Positions 46,183 to 55,464 of a stretch of DNA of 64,000 nucleotides are shown piece after piece. The DNA lies in contig NZ_CP048289.1 of NCBI RefSeq assembly GCF_014084105.1, positions 4,845,922 through 4,909,921 of the forward strand, in the 5' to 3' direction. A program made the translations under genes and the position numbers. The DNA is from Streptacidiphilus sp. P02-A3a. Its GTDB lineage: Bacteria; Actinomycetota; Actinomycetes; Streptomycetales; Streptomycetaceae. The notes under the pieces were generated by a model. It saw only the letters and a program-made list of their open reading frames with translations. It was not told the DNA's origin and did not search any database. Position 1 is the stretch's first letter. Each line of letters starts with the position of its first letter.

Positions 46183-47672
46183 ACCTGGAGGCCGGAGACG
46201 CCGAAGGCCTGGTTGTAGCCCTTGACGCCGATGCTGCCGATCATGAAGGAGGTGTCGGTGGCGGACAGTACCCGGGTGCCGTTGACGTAGCCGGTGACGG
46301 TGTCGTCGTCGGTCACCAGGGTGAGGTCGTAGGGGGTGCCGGTGGTGATCGCCAGGGGGGCCTGGGCGAGGGTGGTCACGGTGGCGCCGGTGCCGGTCGG
46401 GTCGAGCTTCTTGACCAGGGAGACCTGCTGGGTGGTGGGGTTCAGTTCCAGGTAGTAGTAGTTCTCGTCGTTCTGGTAGCGGGCGAGCAGGCCCGCTCCG
46501 TCGCCGGTGGAGTCGAGGGTGACCGTGGCCTCGACGCTGCCGTTGCTCCAGTTGGGCACGTAGGGAAGGTTGTTGGCGGTCGGGCCCAGGCCGTAGGAGG
46601 AGACCGCGTCACCGCTGGTCGAGGAGACGCCGTAGCTCTGCGTGCCGCCGCTGGTGGTGACCGCCCACCGGCCGACGCCGTTGGTGACCCATTCGTCGGC
46701 GTTGTCGCCGAGGTCCGGGGTGACGCTGGGGCTGTCGGCGGGCAGCGAGGAGGCGGTCGGGGTGGTCGCCGGGGTGGTGCCGCCGGGGGCGTAGTAGGCG
46801 ACCCAGTCCACGTCGAAGGTGCCGTAGCTGTGGCCGACCGGCTGGGTGCTGTCGAGGTCGGCGGCGTTGGTCGGGATGGCGGTCAGCCACAGGGTCATCG
46901 GGCTGTTGGGCAGTGAGGTGTTGGGCAGCGGGTTGCCGACCTGTAGGCCGTCGAGGTAGTAGGTGAGCGAGGAGGCGGTGTAGAGCAGGCCGAAGGTGTG
47001 CCAGCCGCCGAGCGGGTTGGTGCCGGCGGCCGTGGGCTGCCACTTGACCCGGGCGGAGTGCGACAGTTCCACGTCGCTGCCCTGCGGGTCGGCGTCCCAG
47101 GTCAGGTCGCCGCCGTCCAGGTAGGTGGTCTTGACGCCGCCCACGGTGGTCGGCTGGTTCTCGAAGACGTCGAGTTCGGTGAAGTCGGTGTTGTCGAAGG
47201 CGGCCTGGGCCTGGCCGCCGTCCCAGATCTGGGTCCAGAAGGCGGGGTGCCAGCCGGGCAGGCCGCTGGGGACGAAGGCGCGGACCTCGTAGTAGCCGTA
47301 GCCGTAGTACTGCTTGCTGGAGATGCCCCCGCCGCGGTAGCCGTCCAGGCCGGTCGAGGTGCTCACCCGCTCCATGTTGACGTGCAGTTCGCCGCCGGAG
47401 ACGGTGACGTTGGAGTCGTTGGACTGGGAGGTCTGCCGGTAGTTCCAGACGCTGGTGTCCAGCGACGGGCCGTCGAAGTTGTCCACGAACACCGGCGAGT
47501 AGCCGGCCGGGGGGTAGGAGTCGGTGGGCGGGTCCGCCTGGGCGGCGGTGACGCCGGGACCGGCGACGCTGAGCAGGCTCATGATCGCCATGAGGCCGAC
47601 CAGTGCGGTGAGGAGCCTGCGGAGCGGGCGCGGCGCGGGTCTGGTTCCGGGTGACGGCGTCTGTGGCTGCAT
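46167..47672 (-). CDS. Secreted GH16-family endoglycanase with C-terminal laminin-G-like domain
   Basis: The 501-residue protein has a signal peptide (RRLLTALVGLMAIMSLLSVA, cut near QADPP). The GH16 domain at residues 50-310 carries VFVDNFDGPSLDTSVWNY, the scaffold YYEVRAFVPSGLPGWHPAFW and the active site FTELDVFE, where the two Glu and the Asp are the catalytic set. A second beta-sandwich at 340-500 (SVEATVTLDSTGDGAGLLAR) looks carbohydrate-binding. The natural substrate may be beta-glucan or an algal galactan; the neighbouring sugar-acid genes make a galactan attractive but unproven. ATG 47672 is chosen by the signal peptide. Confidence 0.85.
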   Translation of the reverse strand: MQPQTPSPGTRPAPRPLRRLLTALVGLMAIMSLLSVAGPGVTAAQADPPTDSYPPAGYSPVFVDNFDGPSLDTSVWNYRQTSQSNDSNVTVSGGELHVNMERVSTSTGLDGYRGGGISSKQYYGYGYYEVRAFVPSGLPGWHPAFWTQIWDGGQAQAAFDNTDFTELDVFENQPTTVGGVKTTYLDGGDLTWDADPQGSDVELSHSARVKWQPTAAGTNPLGGWHTFGLLYTASSLTYYLDGLQVGNPLPNTSLPNSPMTLWLTAIPTNAADLDSTQPVGHSYGTFDVDWVAYYAPGGTTPATTPTASSLPADSPSVTPDLGDNADEWVTNGVGRWAVTTSGGTQSYGVSSTSGDAVSSYGLGPTANNLPYVPNWSNGSVEATVTLDSTGDGAGLLARYQNDENYYYLELNPTTQQVSLVKKLDPTGTGATVTTLAQAPLAITTGTPYDLTLVTDDDTVTGYVNGTRVLSATDTSFMIGSIGVKGYNQAFGVSGLQVDALG

Positions 47673-47965
47673 CTGTGACTGCCTTTCGGGGGTGGCCGAT
47701 GTGGCCCATATAGTGGCTTGCGCATCCACCCATCGCAAGAGGCATGCGGAAATTCTCCGGCAATCTCCGCGTCATCCGCGCCGCGATCACACGTATGTGC
47801 TGTTCAGGGCGTACGACTGGGCCTAGTGTGGGCGAGCCGGACGGCCGTCCACCGCTGGGGAGTTCGTCGACCGCGGCCGGAGCGGGCTCACCATCCGGGT
47901 CCTGACCTGGCGTTCCATGCCCCCGGACGACGCCGGGGCATGGACATGACCGGGAGTGGCATGGA

Positions 47966-47994
47966 GATGTCATCCATTTACTAGATATGACATC
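47966..47994. promoter_or_regulatory. Palindromic operator candidate upstream of the sugar importer
   Basis: GATGTCAT at 47966-47973 and ATGACATC at 47987-47994 form a perfect inverted repeat with a 13-base spacer, 40 bases before the ATG of the first permease. Similar elements occur at 45211 and 62215, which suggests an IclR-type regulator binds all three. Confidence 0.6.
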
Positions 47995-48034
47995 CGCGAT
48001 ATGGTTCCATGTCATCACAGTGTGAGGAGTTCAT

Positions 48035-48970
48035 ATGTCGGTCACCACCGAACCCACACCCGCGCGGACCGCGCCCCGCACCGTCCGTCCCCAGCGGCGG
48101 CGCGGGACGCTGGGGGCGCGGGACCGCACCTTCGGGTTCATGCTCGCGGCGCCCGCCGTCGCGCTCTTCCTCGTCGTGGCCGTCTATCCGCTGGTGGCCA
48201 GCTTCGGCACCAGTCTCTACCACCAGTCCCTGATCTACCCGGGGCGGACCTTCGCCGGGCTGGGGAACTACGCGGCGGTGTGGCCCGACTTCCTCGACCG
48301 GCTGGGCACCACGCTGGAGTTCTCCGTGCTGTCGACGGTGTGCCCGCTGCTGATCGGGGTGGCGCTGGCGGTGCTGCTCAACGCCCGGCTGCGCGGGCGC
48401 ACCGTGCTGCGCGGCGTGCTGATGCTGCCGTGGCTGCTGCCGGGCGTGGTGGTGTCCTTCCTGTGGGCGTGGATCTTCAACGACAGCTACGGGGTGGTCA
48501 ACCACGTCCTGTCGCAGCTGCACCTGCCGCAGGTGAACTTCCTCGGCCGGCCCTCGACGGCGATGGCGGCCGTGGTCATCGCCAAGACCTGGAACTCCTT
48601 TCCCTGGGTGATGGTGGTGGTCCTGGCCGTCCTGCAGACCCTGCCGCGCGAGCAGTTGGAGGCCGCCGCCCTCGACGGGGCCACCCGCCGCCAGCGGTTC
48701 CGGCACGTGTCGCTGCCGCACCTGCTCGGTCCGGTGGCGCTCATCTCGACGCTTGAGTTCATCTACAACTTCGGCTCGTTCGACATGATCTTCGTGATGA
48801 CCGGCGGCGGCCCCGGCACCTCGACCATGACCCTCGCGGTCACCCTCTACCAGTACGCGTTCACCGACTTCGACCTCGGCAGGGCCGCCGCCATGGGAGT
48901 GCTGTGGCTGGGCGTGCTGTCCGTCGTGTGCGGGGCGTACTTCGTGCTCAACAAGAAGCTGGAGTCGTGA
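48035..48970 (+). CDS. ABC sugar importer permease 1 (MalF type)
   Basis: The 311-residue permease has six membrane helices and the EAA loop in EQLEAAALDGATRRQRFRHV, followed by SLPHLLGPVALISTLEFIYN. It is the first gene of a permease, permease, binding-protein and IclR operon, and ends 2 bases before the next gene. No ATPase gene is present; in streptomycetes such importers share the MsiK ATPase. Confidence 0.93.
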   Translation: MSVTTEPTPARTAPRTVRPQRRRGTLGARDRTFGFMLAAPAVALFLVVAVYPLVASFGTSLYHQSLIYPGRTFAGLGNYAAVWPDFLDRLGTTLEFSVLSTVCPLLIGVALAVLLNARLRGRTVLRGVLMLPWLLPGVVVSFLWAWIFNDSYGVVNHVLSQLHLPQVNFLGRPSTAMAAVVIAKTWNSFPWVMVVVLAVLQTLPREQLEAAALDGATRRQRFRHVSLPHLLGPVALISTLEFIYNFGSFDMIFVMTGGGPGTSTMTLAVTLYQYAFTDFDLGRAAAMGVLWLGVLSVVCGAYFVLNKKLES

Positions 48971-48972
48971 CC

Positions 48973-49857
48973 ATGGCCCTGCTCACGTTCACCCGGACCC
49001 GGCGGCGGTCGCGCGACGTCGGCGAGGGGATCACCAACCCCTCCCTCAGGCTCGCCGGGAAGACCGGCCTGACGGTGCTGGCGCTGTTCGGGCTGCTGCC
49101 GGTGTACTGGCTGGTCGCCACCGCCTTCACGCCCCGCCAGGACGTCTTCTCGGTCGACCGGCCCTACCTGCCGCTGGACCCGACGCTGGCCAACTTCCGT
49201 GAGTTCTTCGACAATTCGACGCTGCTGAAGGACCTCGGCAACTCGGTCGTGGTCTCGGCCGGAACCGCGCTGATATCGGTCGTGGTGTCCGGGCTGATGG
49301 CCTACTCGCTGTCGAAGTTCCGCTACCGCGGCCGCAACACGCTCATGGTCATGTTCCTGGTCGGGCAGTTGGTGCCGGGGGCGCTGCTCCTGGTCACGCT
49401 CTACCTCATGTTCAACTCCGCGGGGCTGCTCTACACCTACACGGCCGTGATCCTGGCCTTCACCACGTTCACGCTGCCGCTGTCGGTCTTCCTGCTCAAG
49501 GGCATCATCGACGCGCTGCCGGACGAGATCCTGGAAGCCGCGAAGATGGACGGGCTCTCCAACACGGCCATCCTGTTCCGGATCGTCTTCCCGCTGATCG
49601 TGCCGGGCCTGATCACCACCGCGATGTTCGCCTTCATGCGCGCCTGGAGCGACCTGCTGTTCGCGCTCACCATCGCCGGTCCGGACAAGCAGACCCTGAC
49701 CGTCGGCATGACCACGGCCTTCATCCACGACGGCGCCGCCGACTGGCCCGGCCTGATGGCCGCCTCGGTGCTGACCTCGCTGCCGCTGGCAGTGATCTTC
49801 GTGCTCCTCCAGCGCTACTTCGTCTCCGGCCTCGCCGCCGGTGCGGTCAAGGGCTGA
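48973..49857 (+). CDS. ABC sugar importer permease 2 (MalG type)
   Basis: The 294-residue permease has six helices and the EAA loop in DEILEAAKMDGLSNTAILFRI. ATG 48973 follows the first permease's stop after two bases, which implies coupled translation. Length and motifs are normal for carbohydrate uptake CUT1 family members. Confidence 0.93.
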   Translation: MALLTFTRTRRRSRDVGEGITNPSLRLAGKTGLTVLALFGLLPVYWLVATAFTPRQDVFSVDRPYLPLDPTLANFREFFDNSTLLKDLGNSVVVSAGTALISVVVSGLMAYSLSKFRYRGRNTLMVMFLVGQLVPGALLLVTLYLMFNSAGLLYTYTAVILAFTTFTLPLSVFLLKGIIDALPDEILEAAKMDGLSNTAILFRIVFPLIVPGLITTAMFAFMRAWSDLLFALTIAGPDKQTLTVGMTTAFIHDGAADWPGLMAASVLTSLPLAVIFVLLQRYFVSGLAAGAVKG

Positions 49858-49903
49858 CCCCTCCCCACTCCCCCACCCTCACCCTCACTCCCCAGGAGCT
49901 GAT

Positions 49904-51214
49904 ATGACTGGCACCACCCCACTGACCGGCCGCGCCGTCTCCCGCAGAGGCCTGCTCGCGGGCTTCGGCGTCCTCGGCACCCTCGGCGCGCTCAGCCTCG
50001 CCGGGTGCGCGACCTCCGCCCCCGGCGGCTCGGCCAAGGGCGCCGCGACCGACACCGAGTCCATCAACTTCTACGGCAACGCCCTGGGCGAGGACGCGCA
50101 GAAGGCCGCCTGGCAGGCCGTCATCGACGGCTGGCAGCGGCAGACCGGCAAGAAGATCAAGCCGGTGGTCTTCCCCTACGACCAGGCATCGACCCAGCTC
50201 GCGCTGGCGGCCAAGACCGGCGACTTCGACGGCGTCGGCCAGGGACCGTGGCAGGTGCTGGTCCCCACCGGCATCCTCGCCGACGTCTCCGACCTGGCCG
50301 CCACCATGGACCTGCCCGGCACCTCCGTCGACTCCTTCCGGATCAACGGCAAGCTGTACTTCATCCCGATCAACGCCTCCGGCATCGGCCTGGTCTGCGA
50401 CGGCCGGATCGCCGACGAGGTCGGCCTGAGCGACAGCATGACCGTCGAGGACTTCGCCACCGCCCTGGAGAAGATCAAGAAGCAGGACCCCAAGGTGATC
50501 CCCTACGCGGCGGTCACCGAGAACCCCGACCTGAAGGACGCCGTCCACTGGATGTGGGGCTGGGGCAGCCCGGTGGTCACCGACAGCCTGCGGTGCACCA
50601 TCGGCGACGCGCCCAGCGTCGCGGCGATCACCTGGTACAAGGGCCTGCAGGACGCCGGGCTGACCAAGGCCGGGGTCAACCGCAGCGACGCCCGGATCCT
50701 GTTCGCCCAGGGCCAGACCGCCATGTACGACGACGCGCCGCTGGCGGACAGCTTCGTGCGGACCAACGGCGGCAGCGCCGCCCTGCAGGCCGCGATCCGG
50801 CCGCTGCGGCGACCCGCCTACCGCACCGTCCCGTCCGCCAACCGCTTCTGGGGCAGCGGGCTGTTCTGCAGCGCCGGTGAGGGCGAGCAGACCAGCAAGG
50901 ACTTCATCAACTACGTCGCCACCAACGTCTCCGCGGCCACCGCCCTGTACCAGGAGTCCTCGCTGGCCCCCGCCGACGCGAAGGTCGCCGCCCAGGTCCC
51001 GGGGCTGAACAAGGACGCCTTCCAGAGCGCCTTCCGCACCGCCGTCGCCGACCACTCCCGGGCCTCCGCCTGGGACGCGCTGGCCAGTTCGGCCGAGATC
51101 GACACCGCCATAGGCCAGGGCGTCGCCGGCATCCTGGCCGGTCAGAGCGGCGTCCAGAGCGGCCTCAACGCCCTGCGCAAGACCGTCCAGGGCATCCTCG
51201 CCCAGAACAGCTGA
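49904..51214 (+). CDS. Extracellular sugar-binding lipoprotein of the ABC importer
   Basis: The 436-residue protein begins MTGTTPLTGRAVSRRGLLAG, a twin-arginine-like signal, with a lipobox LSLAGC, so it is likely a lipid-anchored solute-binding protein. The mature region has typical family-1 binding-protein features (AWQAVIDGWQRQTGKKIKPV, KLYFIPINASGIGLVCDG, MYDDAPLADSF). It follows the permeases by 46 bases, with AGGAG before the ATG. Confidence 0.92.
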   Translation: MTGTTPLTGRAVSRRGLLAGFGVLGTLGALSLAGCATSAPGGSAKGAATDTESINFYGNALGEDAQKAAWQAVIDGWQRQTGKKIKPVVFPYDQASTQLALAAKTGDFDGVGQGPWQVLVPTGILADVSDLAATMDLPGTSVDSFRINGKLYFIPINASGIGLVCDGRIADEVGLSDSMTVEDFATALEKIKKQDPKVIPYAAVTENPDLKDAVHWMWGWGSPVVTDSLRCTIGDAPSVAAITWYKGLQDAGLTKAGVNRSDARILFAQGQTAMYDDAPLADSFVRTNGGSAALQAAIRPLRRPAYRTVPSANRFWGSGLFCSAGEGEQTSKDFINYVATNVSAATALYQESSLAPADAKVAAQVPGLNKDAFQSAFRTAVADHSRASAWDALASSAEIDTAIGQGVAGILAGQSGVQSGLNALRKTVQGILAQNS

Positions 51215-51271
51215 GCCGCGCCCGGCAACCCGCCGCGGCGCGAACCGACCACCGAAACCGAATGGAGGATC

Positions 51272-52084
51272 ATGGCAACCGAGTCCAGCGCCGGTACCCA
51301 GGCGGTCGAGCGCGCCATGTCGCTGCTGGTCTGCTTCTCCGACGAGCACAGCGAGCTGCGGACCTCGGAGCTGTCCGCGCGCACGGGGCTCGGCCAGTCC
51401 ACGGTCTCGCGGATGATCTCCTCGCTGGAACGGCTGGGCTTCGTCACGCAGGACACCCGCACCGGCCTGTACCGGCTGGGGCCCACCGCCGTGACGCTCG
51501 GCTCGGTCGCGCTCAACAGCTCGTTCCTCTTCCGCGGCGCCCGGCAGATCGCACAGAACCTGGCCCACGCGACCGGACTCGGCGTGAACCTCGCCGAGTT
51601 CCGCGACGACCAGCTCTTCTACCTGTGCAACTTCGAGGGCGCGAAGTCCCCCAAGTCGTTCACCATGGCCGGGCGCACCGCCCCGCTGCACGTGACCGGC
51701 ATGGGCAAGGCCATCCTCGCCGAGCTGGGCCCGCAGTACCTCCGGGCCTACTACGCCAAGGGCCTGGGCCACGCCTACACCCCGCACACCATCACCGATC
51801 CGGACCGCATGGAGGCGGCACTGGCCGAGGTCCGCAGCCGCGGCTACGCCACCGAGGTCGAGGAACTGGCGTTCGGCCGGGCCTGTCTGGCCGCCCCGAT
51901 CCGCGGGCGCAGCGGCGAGGTGGGGGCCGCGCTCTCGCTCAACGGCCCGCTGTCGGAGCTCGACCTGCCGGTACGTCGGCAGGAGTTGGCGCTGATGGTG
52001 ATCGAGGCGGCCGACGAGCTGTCGGCCGCGCTCGGCTTCTCGGTCACCCGGGCCCCGCGGCCGCGGGCGCCGCTGACGTGGTAG
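51272..52084 (+). CDS. IclR-family transcriptional regulator 2
   Basis: The 270-residue protein has the helix-turn-helix SELSARTGLGQSTVSRMISSL and an effector domain with AGRTAPLHVTGMGKAILAEL and GYATEVEELAFGRACLAAPI. It is a close relative of regulator 1. Its position inside the transport operon makes it the probable regulator of uptake and breakdown. GGAGG lies before ATG 51272, and the stop overlaps the start of the lactonase gene. Confidence 0.92.
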   Translation: MATESSAGTQAVERAMSLLVCFSDEHSELRTSELSARTGLGQSTVSRMISSLERLGFVTQDTRTGLYRLGPTAVTLGSVALNSSFLFRGARQIAQNLAHATGLGVNLAEFRDDQLFYLCNFEGAKSPKSFTMAGRTAPLHVTGMGKAILAELGPQYLRAYYAKGLGHAYTPHTITDPDRMEAALAEVRSRGYATEVEELAFGRACLAAPIRGRSGEVGAALSLNGPLSELDLPVRRQELALMVIEAADELSAALGFSVTRAPRPRAPLTW

Positions 52085-52986
52085 CCGCCGCAGCGCCCGC
52101 CCGGCCGGTGCGCGCCCCGCTGCCGCGGGCGCTGCTCGGGGAGGGCCCGCGTTACGACGCCGCCTCCGGGACGCTGAGCTGGGTGGACCTGGTCGCCGGA
52201 CAGCTGTGGCTGGCGCCGGTGCGCCCCGGCGCCCCGCTGGACGCCTGGATCGGGCGGCCGGTGCTGCTGGCCGAGTTCCCGCGGCAGGTCAGCTGCGCGG
52301 TCCGGGTCAGGGGCGGGGACGGCTGGCTGCTGGCGGTCGGCGGGACGGTGGTGCACTGGCACCCGGACCGCGATCCGGCCGTACTGGCCGAGTTGGAGCC
52401 GGACCCGGAGCACAGCTGCCTCAACGACGGCGCGGTGGACCCGCGGGGCCGGTTCTGGATCGGCTCGATGGGTGTCCGGCGCCCGCTGGGGCCGTGGGGC
52501 CGGCTGCACCTGCTGCGGCCCGGGCACCCCGGCGACGGCGGGCGCGCGGGCAGCCGGGTGCTGCTGGAGGGGATGCTGGCGGCCAACGGCATCGGCTGGA
52601 GCCCGGACGGGGCGACGACCTACGTGGTCGACAGCGGCCTGCGGCTGATCCACCGGCTGCGTACCGGTGCCCGCGGGCCGCTGGCGGCGGCCGGGCCGCC
52701 GCTGGCGGTCCCGGACGGGGTGCCGGACGGGATCGCCGTCGACGGCGCGGGCTGCCTGTGGGTCGCGCTGTGGGACGGCGGCTGCGTCGTGCGGCTGGGT
52801 CCGCGGGGGGAACTGCTGCGGCGGATCGAGCTGCCCTGCTCGCGTCCGGCGGCGTGCGCGCTGGTCGGCTCCCGGCTGGTGGTGACCACGGCTTCGGTGC
52901 CCGGGGAACCGGGCTCCGGCTGGACCTACGCGGTGGACGTCGGGTCCGGCGGCCCCGCAGCGCCGCGGGCGCTCCTGCGGCCGTGA
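52078..52986 (+). CDS. SMP-30/gluconolactonase-family sugar lactonase
   Basis: The 302-residue beta-propeller shows the family motifs LLGEGPRYDAASGTLSWVD, the metal-binding CLNDGAVDPRGRFWIGSM, MLAANGIGWSPDG with YVVDSGL, and GVPDGIAVDGAGCLWVAL. The conserved Glu, Asn and Asp metal ligands are present. It would open a sugar-acid lactone after oxidation of an aldose. GTG 52078 overlaps the end of the IclR gene (7 bases), so translation is coupled. It is the last intact gene before the mobile DNA. Confidence 0.9.
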   Translation: MVAAAAPARPVRAPLPRALLGEGPRYDAASGTLSWVDLVAGQLWLAPVRPGAPLDAWIGRPVLLAEFPRQVSCAVRVRGGDGWLLAVGGTVVHWHPDRDPAVLAELEPDPEHSCLNDGAVDPRGRFWIGSMGVRRPLGPWGRLHLLRPGHPGDGGRAGSRVLLEGMLAANGIGWSPDGATTYVVDSGLRLIHRLRTGARGPLAAAGPPLAVPDGVPDGIAVDGAGCLWVALWDGGCVVRLGPRGELLRRIELPCSRPAACALVGSRLVVTTASVPGEPGSGWTYAVDVGSGGPAAPRALLRP

Positions 52987-53000
52987 GGCGCTGCGGCGTT

Positions 53001-53054
53001 CGGGGTCGAGGAGCATTCGAGCAGCCATTGACGGTAGCGAAGGTTCCGCTTCTG
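53001..53054 (+). repeat. Left 54-bp inverted repeat of the Tn3-type element
   Basis: The repeat matches the reverse complement of 55411-55464 except at two positions. It begins CGGGGTCGAGGAGCATTCGA. Confidence 0.9.
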
Positions 53055-53092
53055 GGGAGCCAGGGCCACCCGGGCTGGTAGCACGGCGGCGC

Positions 53093-53353
53093 GGGGACGT
53101 CTCGGTCATCAAGCGGTACACCGAGCGGGAGAAGACGCCGTACGAGCACTCCTGGGAGATCCGCGACGCCTACGGCTACCACCTGTACGACGAGCAGGTG
53201 TGGGCGCGGCAGTTCCGCCATGCGGTGGCCTGGCTGCGGCGGCACCTGGTGTGCGTGCTGGACCACCTGTTCAAGGCGCTGAACAACCGGGACGTGTTCG
53301 CCTCTCCCTCGCAGCGCTGGTCGGACCCCCGCGCGCGGCTGCTGGACGGCAAG
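53093..53353 (+). pseudogene. Fragment of a Tn3-family transposase
   Basis: An open frame without start or stop reads RYTEREKTPYEHSWEIRDAY and later LFKALNNRDVFASPSQRWSD and PRARLLDGK. The segment with (A)LxxRDVxxxxSxRWxDPRAxLLDG is typical of the middle of Tn3-type transposases of about 1000 residues. Both sides are lost: the frame is cut just inside the inverted repeat and again at the HEAT-like gene. It is not functional. Confidence 0.6.
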
Positions 53354-53398
53354 CGACAATCTCCCGGGCGTCGACACATTCCGTGGCAGGCTGGGGGC

Positions 53399-53762
53399 AT
53401 GGCGCTCCTCGACGATCAAGAACTGAGCACCGCGATTCAGGATGCGGACTCATCGGCATGGTCTGTCCGCGGGGCGGCTGGGCGGCAGCTCGCGGGTTCG
53501 GACAAGATCGAGGAAGTGGCGGACGTCATCCACCGTCTTGTCCTGGACGCCCAGGACACCTGGGTCATCCAGGAAACAGCCGAGGCATTGCTCGAACGCA
53601 AAGACACCATCGGCCTGCGCTATGTCCGCGGACCGGCTGATCGAGCAGTACCGAGAGCTGGCAACGGACCCCGACGCCGGGGTCCGCAGCGAAGCCCAAC
53701 AGATCCTGGCGAAGCTGCGGCCTCGCGAGGAATGGGCGCGCGACTCAGAGGCCGACTCCTGA
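53399..53762 (+). pseudogene. Small HEAT-like protein gene with frameshift
   Basis: ATG 53399 starts MALLDDQELSTAIQDADSSA, and 76 residues continue to DTIGLRYV. The C-terminal part, ADRLIEQYRELATDPDAGVR and ILAKLRPREEW, is in the next frame, with a shift near 53625. Both halves look like a family of small HEAT-repeat proteins in streptomycetes that are longer (about 160 residues), so an internal deletion is likely as well as the shift. Confidence 0.6.
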
Positions 53763-54119
53763 CTCTCGGTTGACCAGGATCGGCTGGGGCCGCGCGAAAC
53801 CGGAACCCGGGGCCGCCTCAAGCCGGAACACTGGCTCTCTGCACGACCACACGGGGCCACCTGGAACCGGAAAAGTGGGGCCCGTTCAGACCGTCAATGC
53901 CAGATCCCGAAGCACGCAGCCGGCTGGCCTTGAAGAGGCCGGCCCTGACCAGCGTGACCAACCTTCGATGACACAGTGTGCCGGGACGTGATACGTGACA
54001 CCAGCAGGGAACAGCGACCTGGGCGTTCGGGGCGGACGGGACAAGACAGCTGTCACCGGCTGGCCAAGATTGCTGGCACCAACGAGGAATTGCCGAGCTT
54101 GTCGGCACCCGACTGCCGC
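53763..54119. other. Intergenic region inside the transposon remnant, no gene seen
   Basis: No convincing coding frame is found in this 357-base stretch. GTGTCGTCC-like repeats and short AT-richer patches occur, and composition differs from the chromosomal genes on either side. Confidence 0.4.
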
Positions 54120-54659
54120 CTACGCGTTGGCCAGCCACTCGGCTTGCTTGCGTCCGAACCACGCCACGGCCTCATCGGTGAGCTGCGCAAGGCCGTGGGC
54201 CGCGGCATCGAGCCGGTAGTCAGCGCGTTCCACGGGTGCGAGAAAATGACTGAGGGTACTACTGCAGACCGAACCGCATCGTAGGCCGGAGCCGTCGATC
54301 TGAGCGCCGAGGGTCACGCCGACCCATCCCGGCTTCTCCAATGACGGCAGGTCAACCCAGATGAGCACGCCGTCGTCGTCGCCGTCGCTTTGACCCGGGC
54401 CGCCATAGATCGTGAATTTGTCGTCGGCTGGCAGGCTCGGCAGCGGCCACTGTGCCGCCAGCGCGGCCAGCCGCTCGCCGATCGGCCGCCAGCGCTCGCC
54501 GAACTCCCAGTCCGCCAGATACTCGTCGAAGATCCCCACCTGGTCATCTAAGCACTCCAGGCGCCAGCGAGCGGACGGGTTCCCGGCGCGACCGATACGG
54601 TGCTGCCGCGGATCGGTGACGGCAATCCCGGCCAGGTGACGACTATCGCGTCCCGGCAT
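54120..54659 (-). CDS. Hypothetical acidic protein
   Basis: The frame encodes a soluble acidic protein with no membrane segment. The better conserved-looking part runs from VGIFDEYLADWEFGERWRPI through DDDGVLIWVDLP to VERADYRLDAAAHGLAQLTD and ends AEWLANA. I recognise no family. The start is uncertain: ATG 54659 has no clear ribosome site, and the first 40 codons have poor codon bias. It is cargo of the Tn3-type remnant. Confidence 0.45.
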   Translation of the reverse strand: MPGRDSRHLAGIAVTDPRQHRIGRAGNPSARWRLECLDDQVGIFDEYLADWEFGERWRPIGERLAALAAQWPLPSLPADDKFTIYGGPGQSDGDDDGVLIWVDLPSLEKPGWVGVTLGAQIDGSGLRCGSVCSSTLSHFLAPVERADYRLDAAAHGLAQLTDEAVAWFGRKQAEWLANA

Positions 54660-54764
54660 ACACAGGCGAGCGTCGGTCAAGGTTCGATGGCACGCGCTCA
54701 ACCTTCGATGGCGCAGAACAGGCTGAGTCGACTCGCGGGCGGGATCGGCGGCGGGCCGGCGGGG

Positions 54765-55364
54765 TCAGTGGTGGCCGGAGAAGATCTCGCGGGCCTCGCG
54801 GACGGCGTAGAACAGCACCACGTACCCGACGAGCGGGTCTGCCCACCAGAGGCCGAACAGGGAGTTGAGCACCAGACCGAGCAGGACGGCGGCGGCCAGC
54901 ACGCCGTCGATGAAGGTGACCTTGCCCTCGGTCTTCAGCACCGCGTTCTCCAGTGCAGCACCTGTGCGGGCCTTGCCCGCAGCCAGGGCGAACATCACCG
55001 CCGCGGTGACCGCGGTCCACACAATGCCCAGCGGCGAGTGGCGCGGGTGGAAGCCGACGGCCAGCACCACGGTGGACTGCACCGCGAGGTACACGGCCAG
55101 CAGCGCGAACGCCCCGCCGATCAGCCGAAGGGCCCGGCGCTGCCGATCCTCACCGGTCCCCGACAGCTCCCAGATCACCACAGTCGAGGCGCCGATCTCG
55201 ATCAGCGAGTCCAGGCCGAAGCCGGCCAGCGCCACCGAGCGGGCGGCAATCGCGGCCACGGCCAGCACCACGATGCCGACCACGTTCCAGGCCAGCGTGG
55301 CGTACTCCAGGGCGAAGCCCCGGCGGAGCAAGGAGGCACGGCTGGTCTCGTTCGAGGTGTTCAC
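54765..55364 (-). CDS. Cation-efflux-type (CDF-like) membrane protein
   Basis: The protein of about 199 residues has five or six membrane helices. The first helix pair contains ALEYATLAWNVVGIVVLAVA and ALAGFGLDSLIEIGASTVVI, where the Asp near the SLIE segment matches the metal-binding helix of cation diffusion facilitators. The C-terminal cytoplasmic domain of classical CDF proteins is absent. GTG 55364 is the likely start; an in-frame start at 55394 is possible. It may export a divalent metal as a resistance cargo of the element. Confidence 0.7.
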   Translation of the reverse strand: MNTSNETSRASLLRRGFALEYATLAWNVVGIVVLAVAAIAARSVALAGFGLDSLIEIGASTVVIWELSGTGEDRQRRALRLIGGAFALLAVYLAVQSTVVLAVGFHPRHSPLGIVWTAVTAAVMFALAAGKARTGAALENAVLKTEGKVTFIDGVLAAAVLLGLVLNSLFGLWWADPLVGYVVLFYAVREAREIFSGHH

Positions 55365-55410
55365 CCCGGAAGCCTCCCAGGCCCACACGATCAACCACAG
55401 CGGAGGGCCA

Positions 55411-55464
55411 CAGAAGCGGAACCTTCGCTACCGCCAATGGCTGCTCGAATGTTCCTCGACCCCG
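55411..55464 (-). repeat. Right 54-bp inverted repeat of the Tn3-type element
   Basis: This is the inverted copy of 53001-53054 with two substitutions. It ends with CCCCG at 55460-55464, the outer GGGG end read from the other strand. Confidence 0.9.

Larger units (their letters stand above)
53001..55464. mobile_element. Tn3-type transposon remnant bounded by 54-bp inverted repeats
   Basis: The ends 53001-53054 and 55411-55464 are inverted copies with two mismatches in 54. Both start (reading inward) with GGGGTCGAGG, as Tn3-family ends start with GGGG. Just inside the left end is a fragment of a Tn3-like transposase. The 2.46-kb interior otherwise carries a broken HEAT-like gene, an unknown gene and a cation transporter gene. 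No 5-bp target duplication is visible next to the repeats (left CGTTC, right GGCGA), so the element has been rearranged or acted as a one-sided event. Confidence 0.7.

Noticed and set aside
49847..51787. 646-codon minus-strand frame across the sugar-binding lipoprotein and IclR gene
   Set aside because: It is antisense to two clear genes and has the Gly/Val/Gln-rich composition of an antisense shadow.
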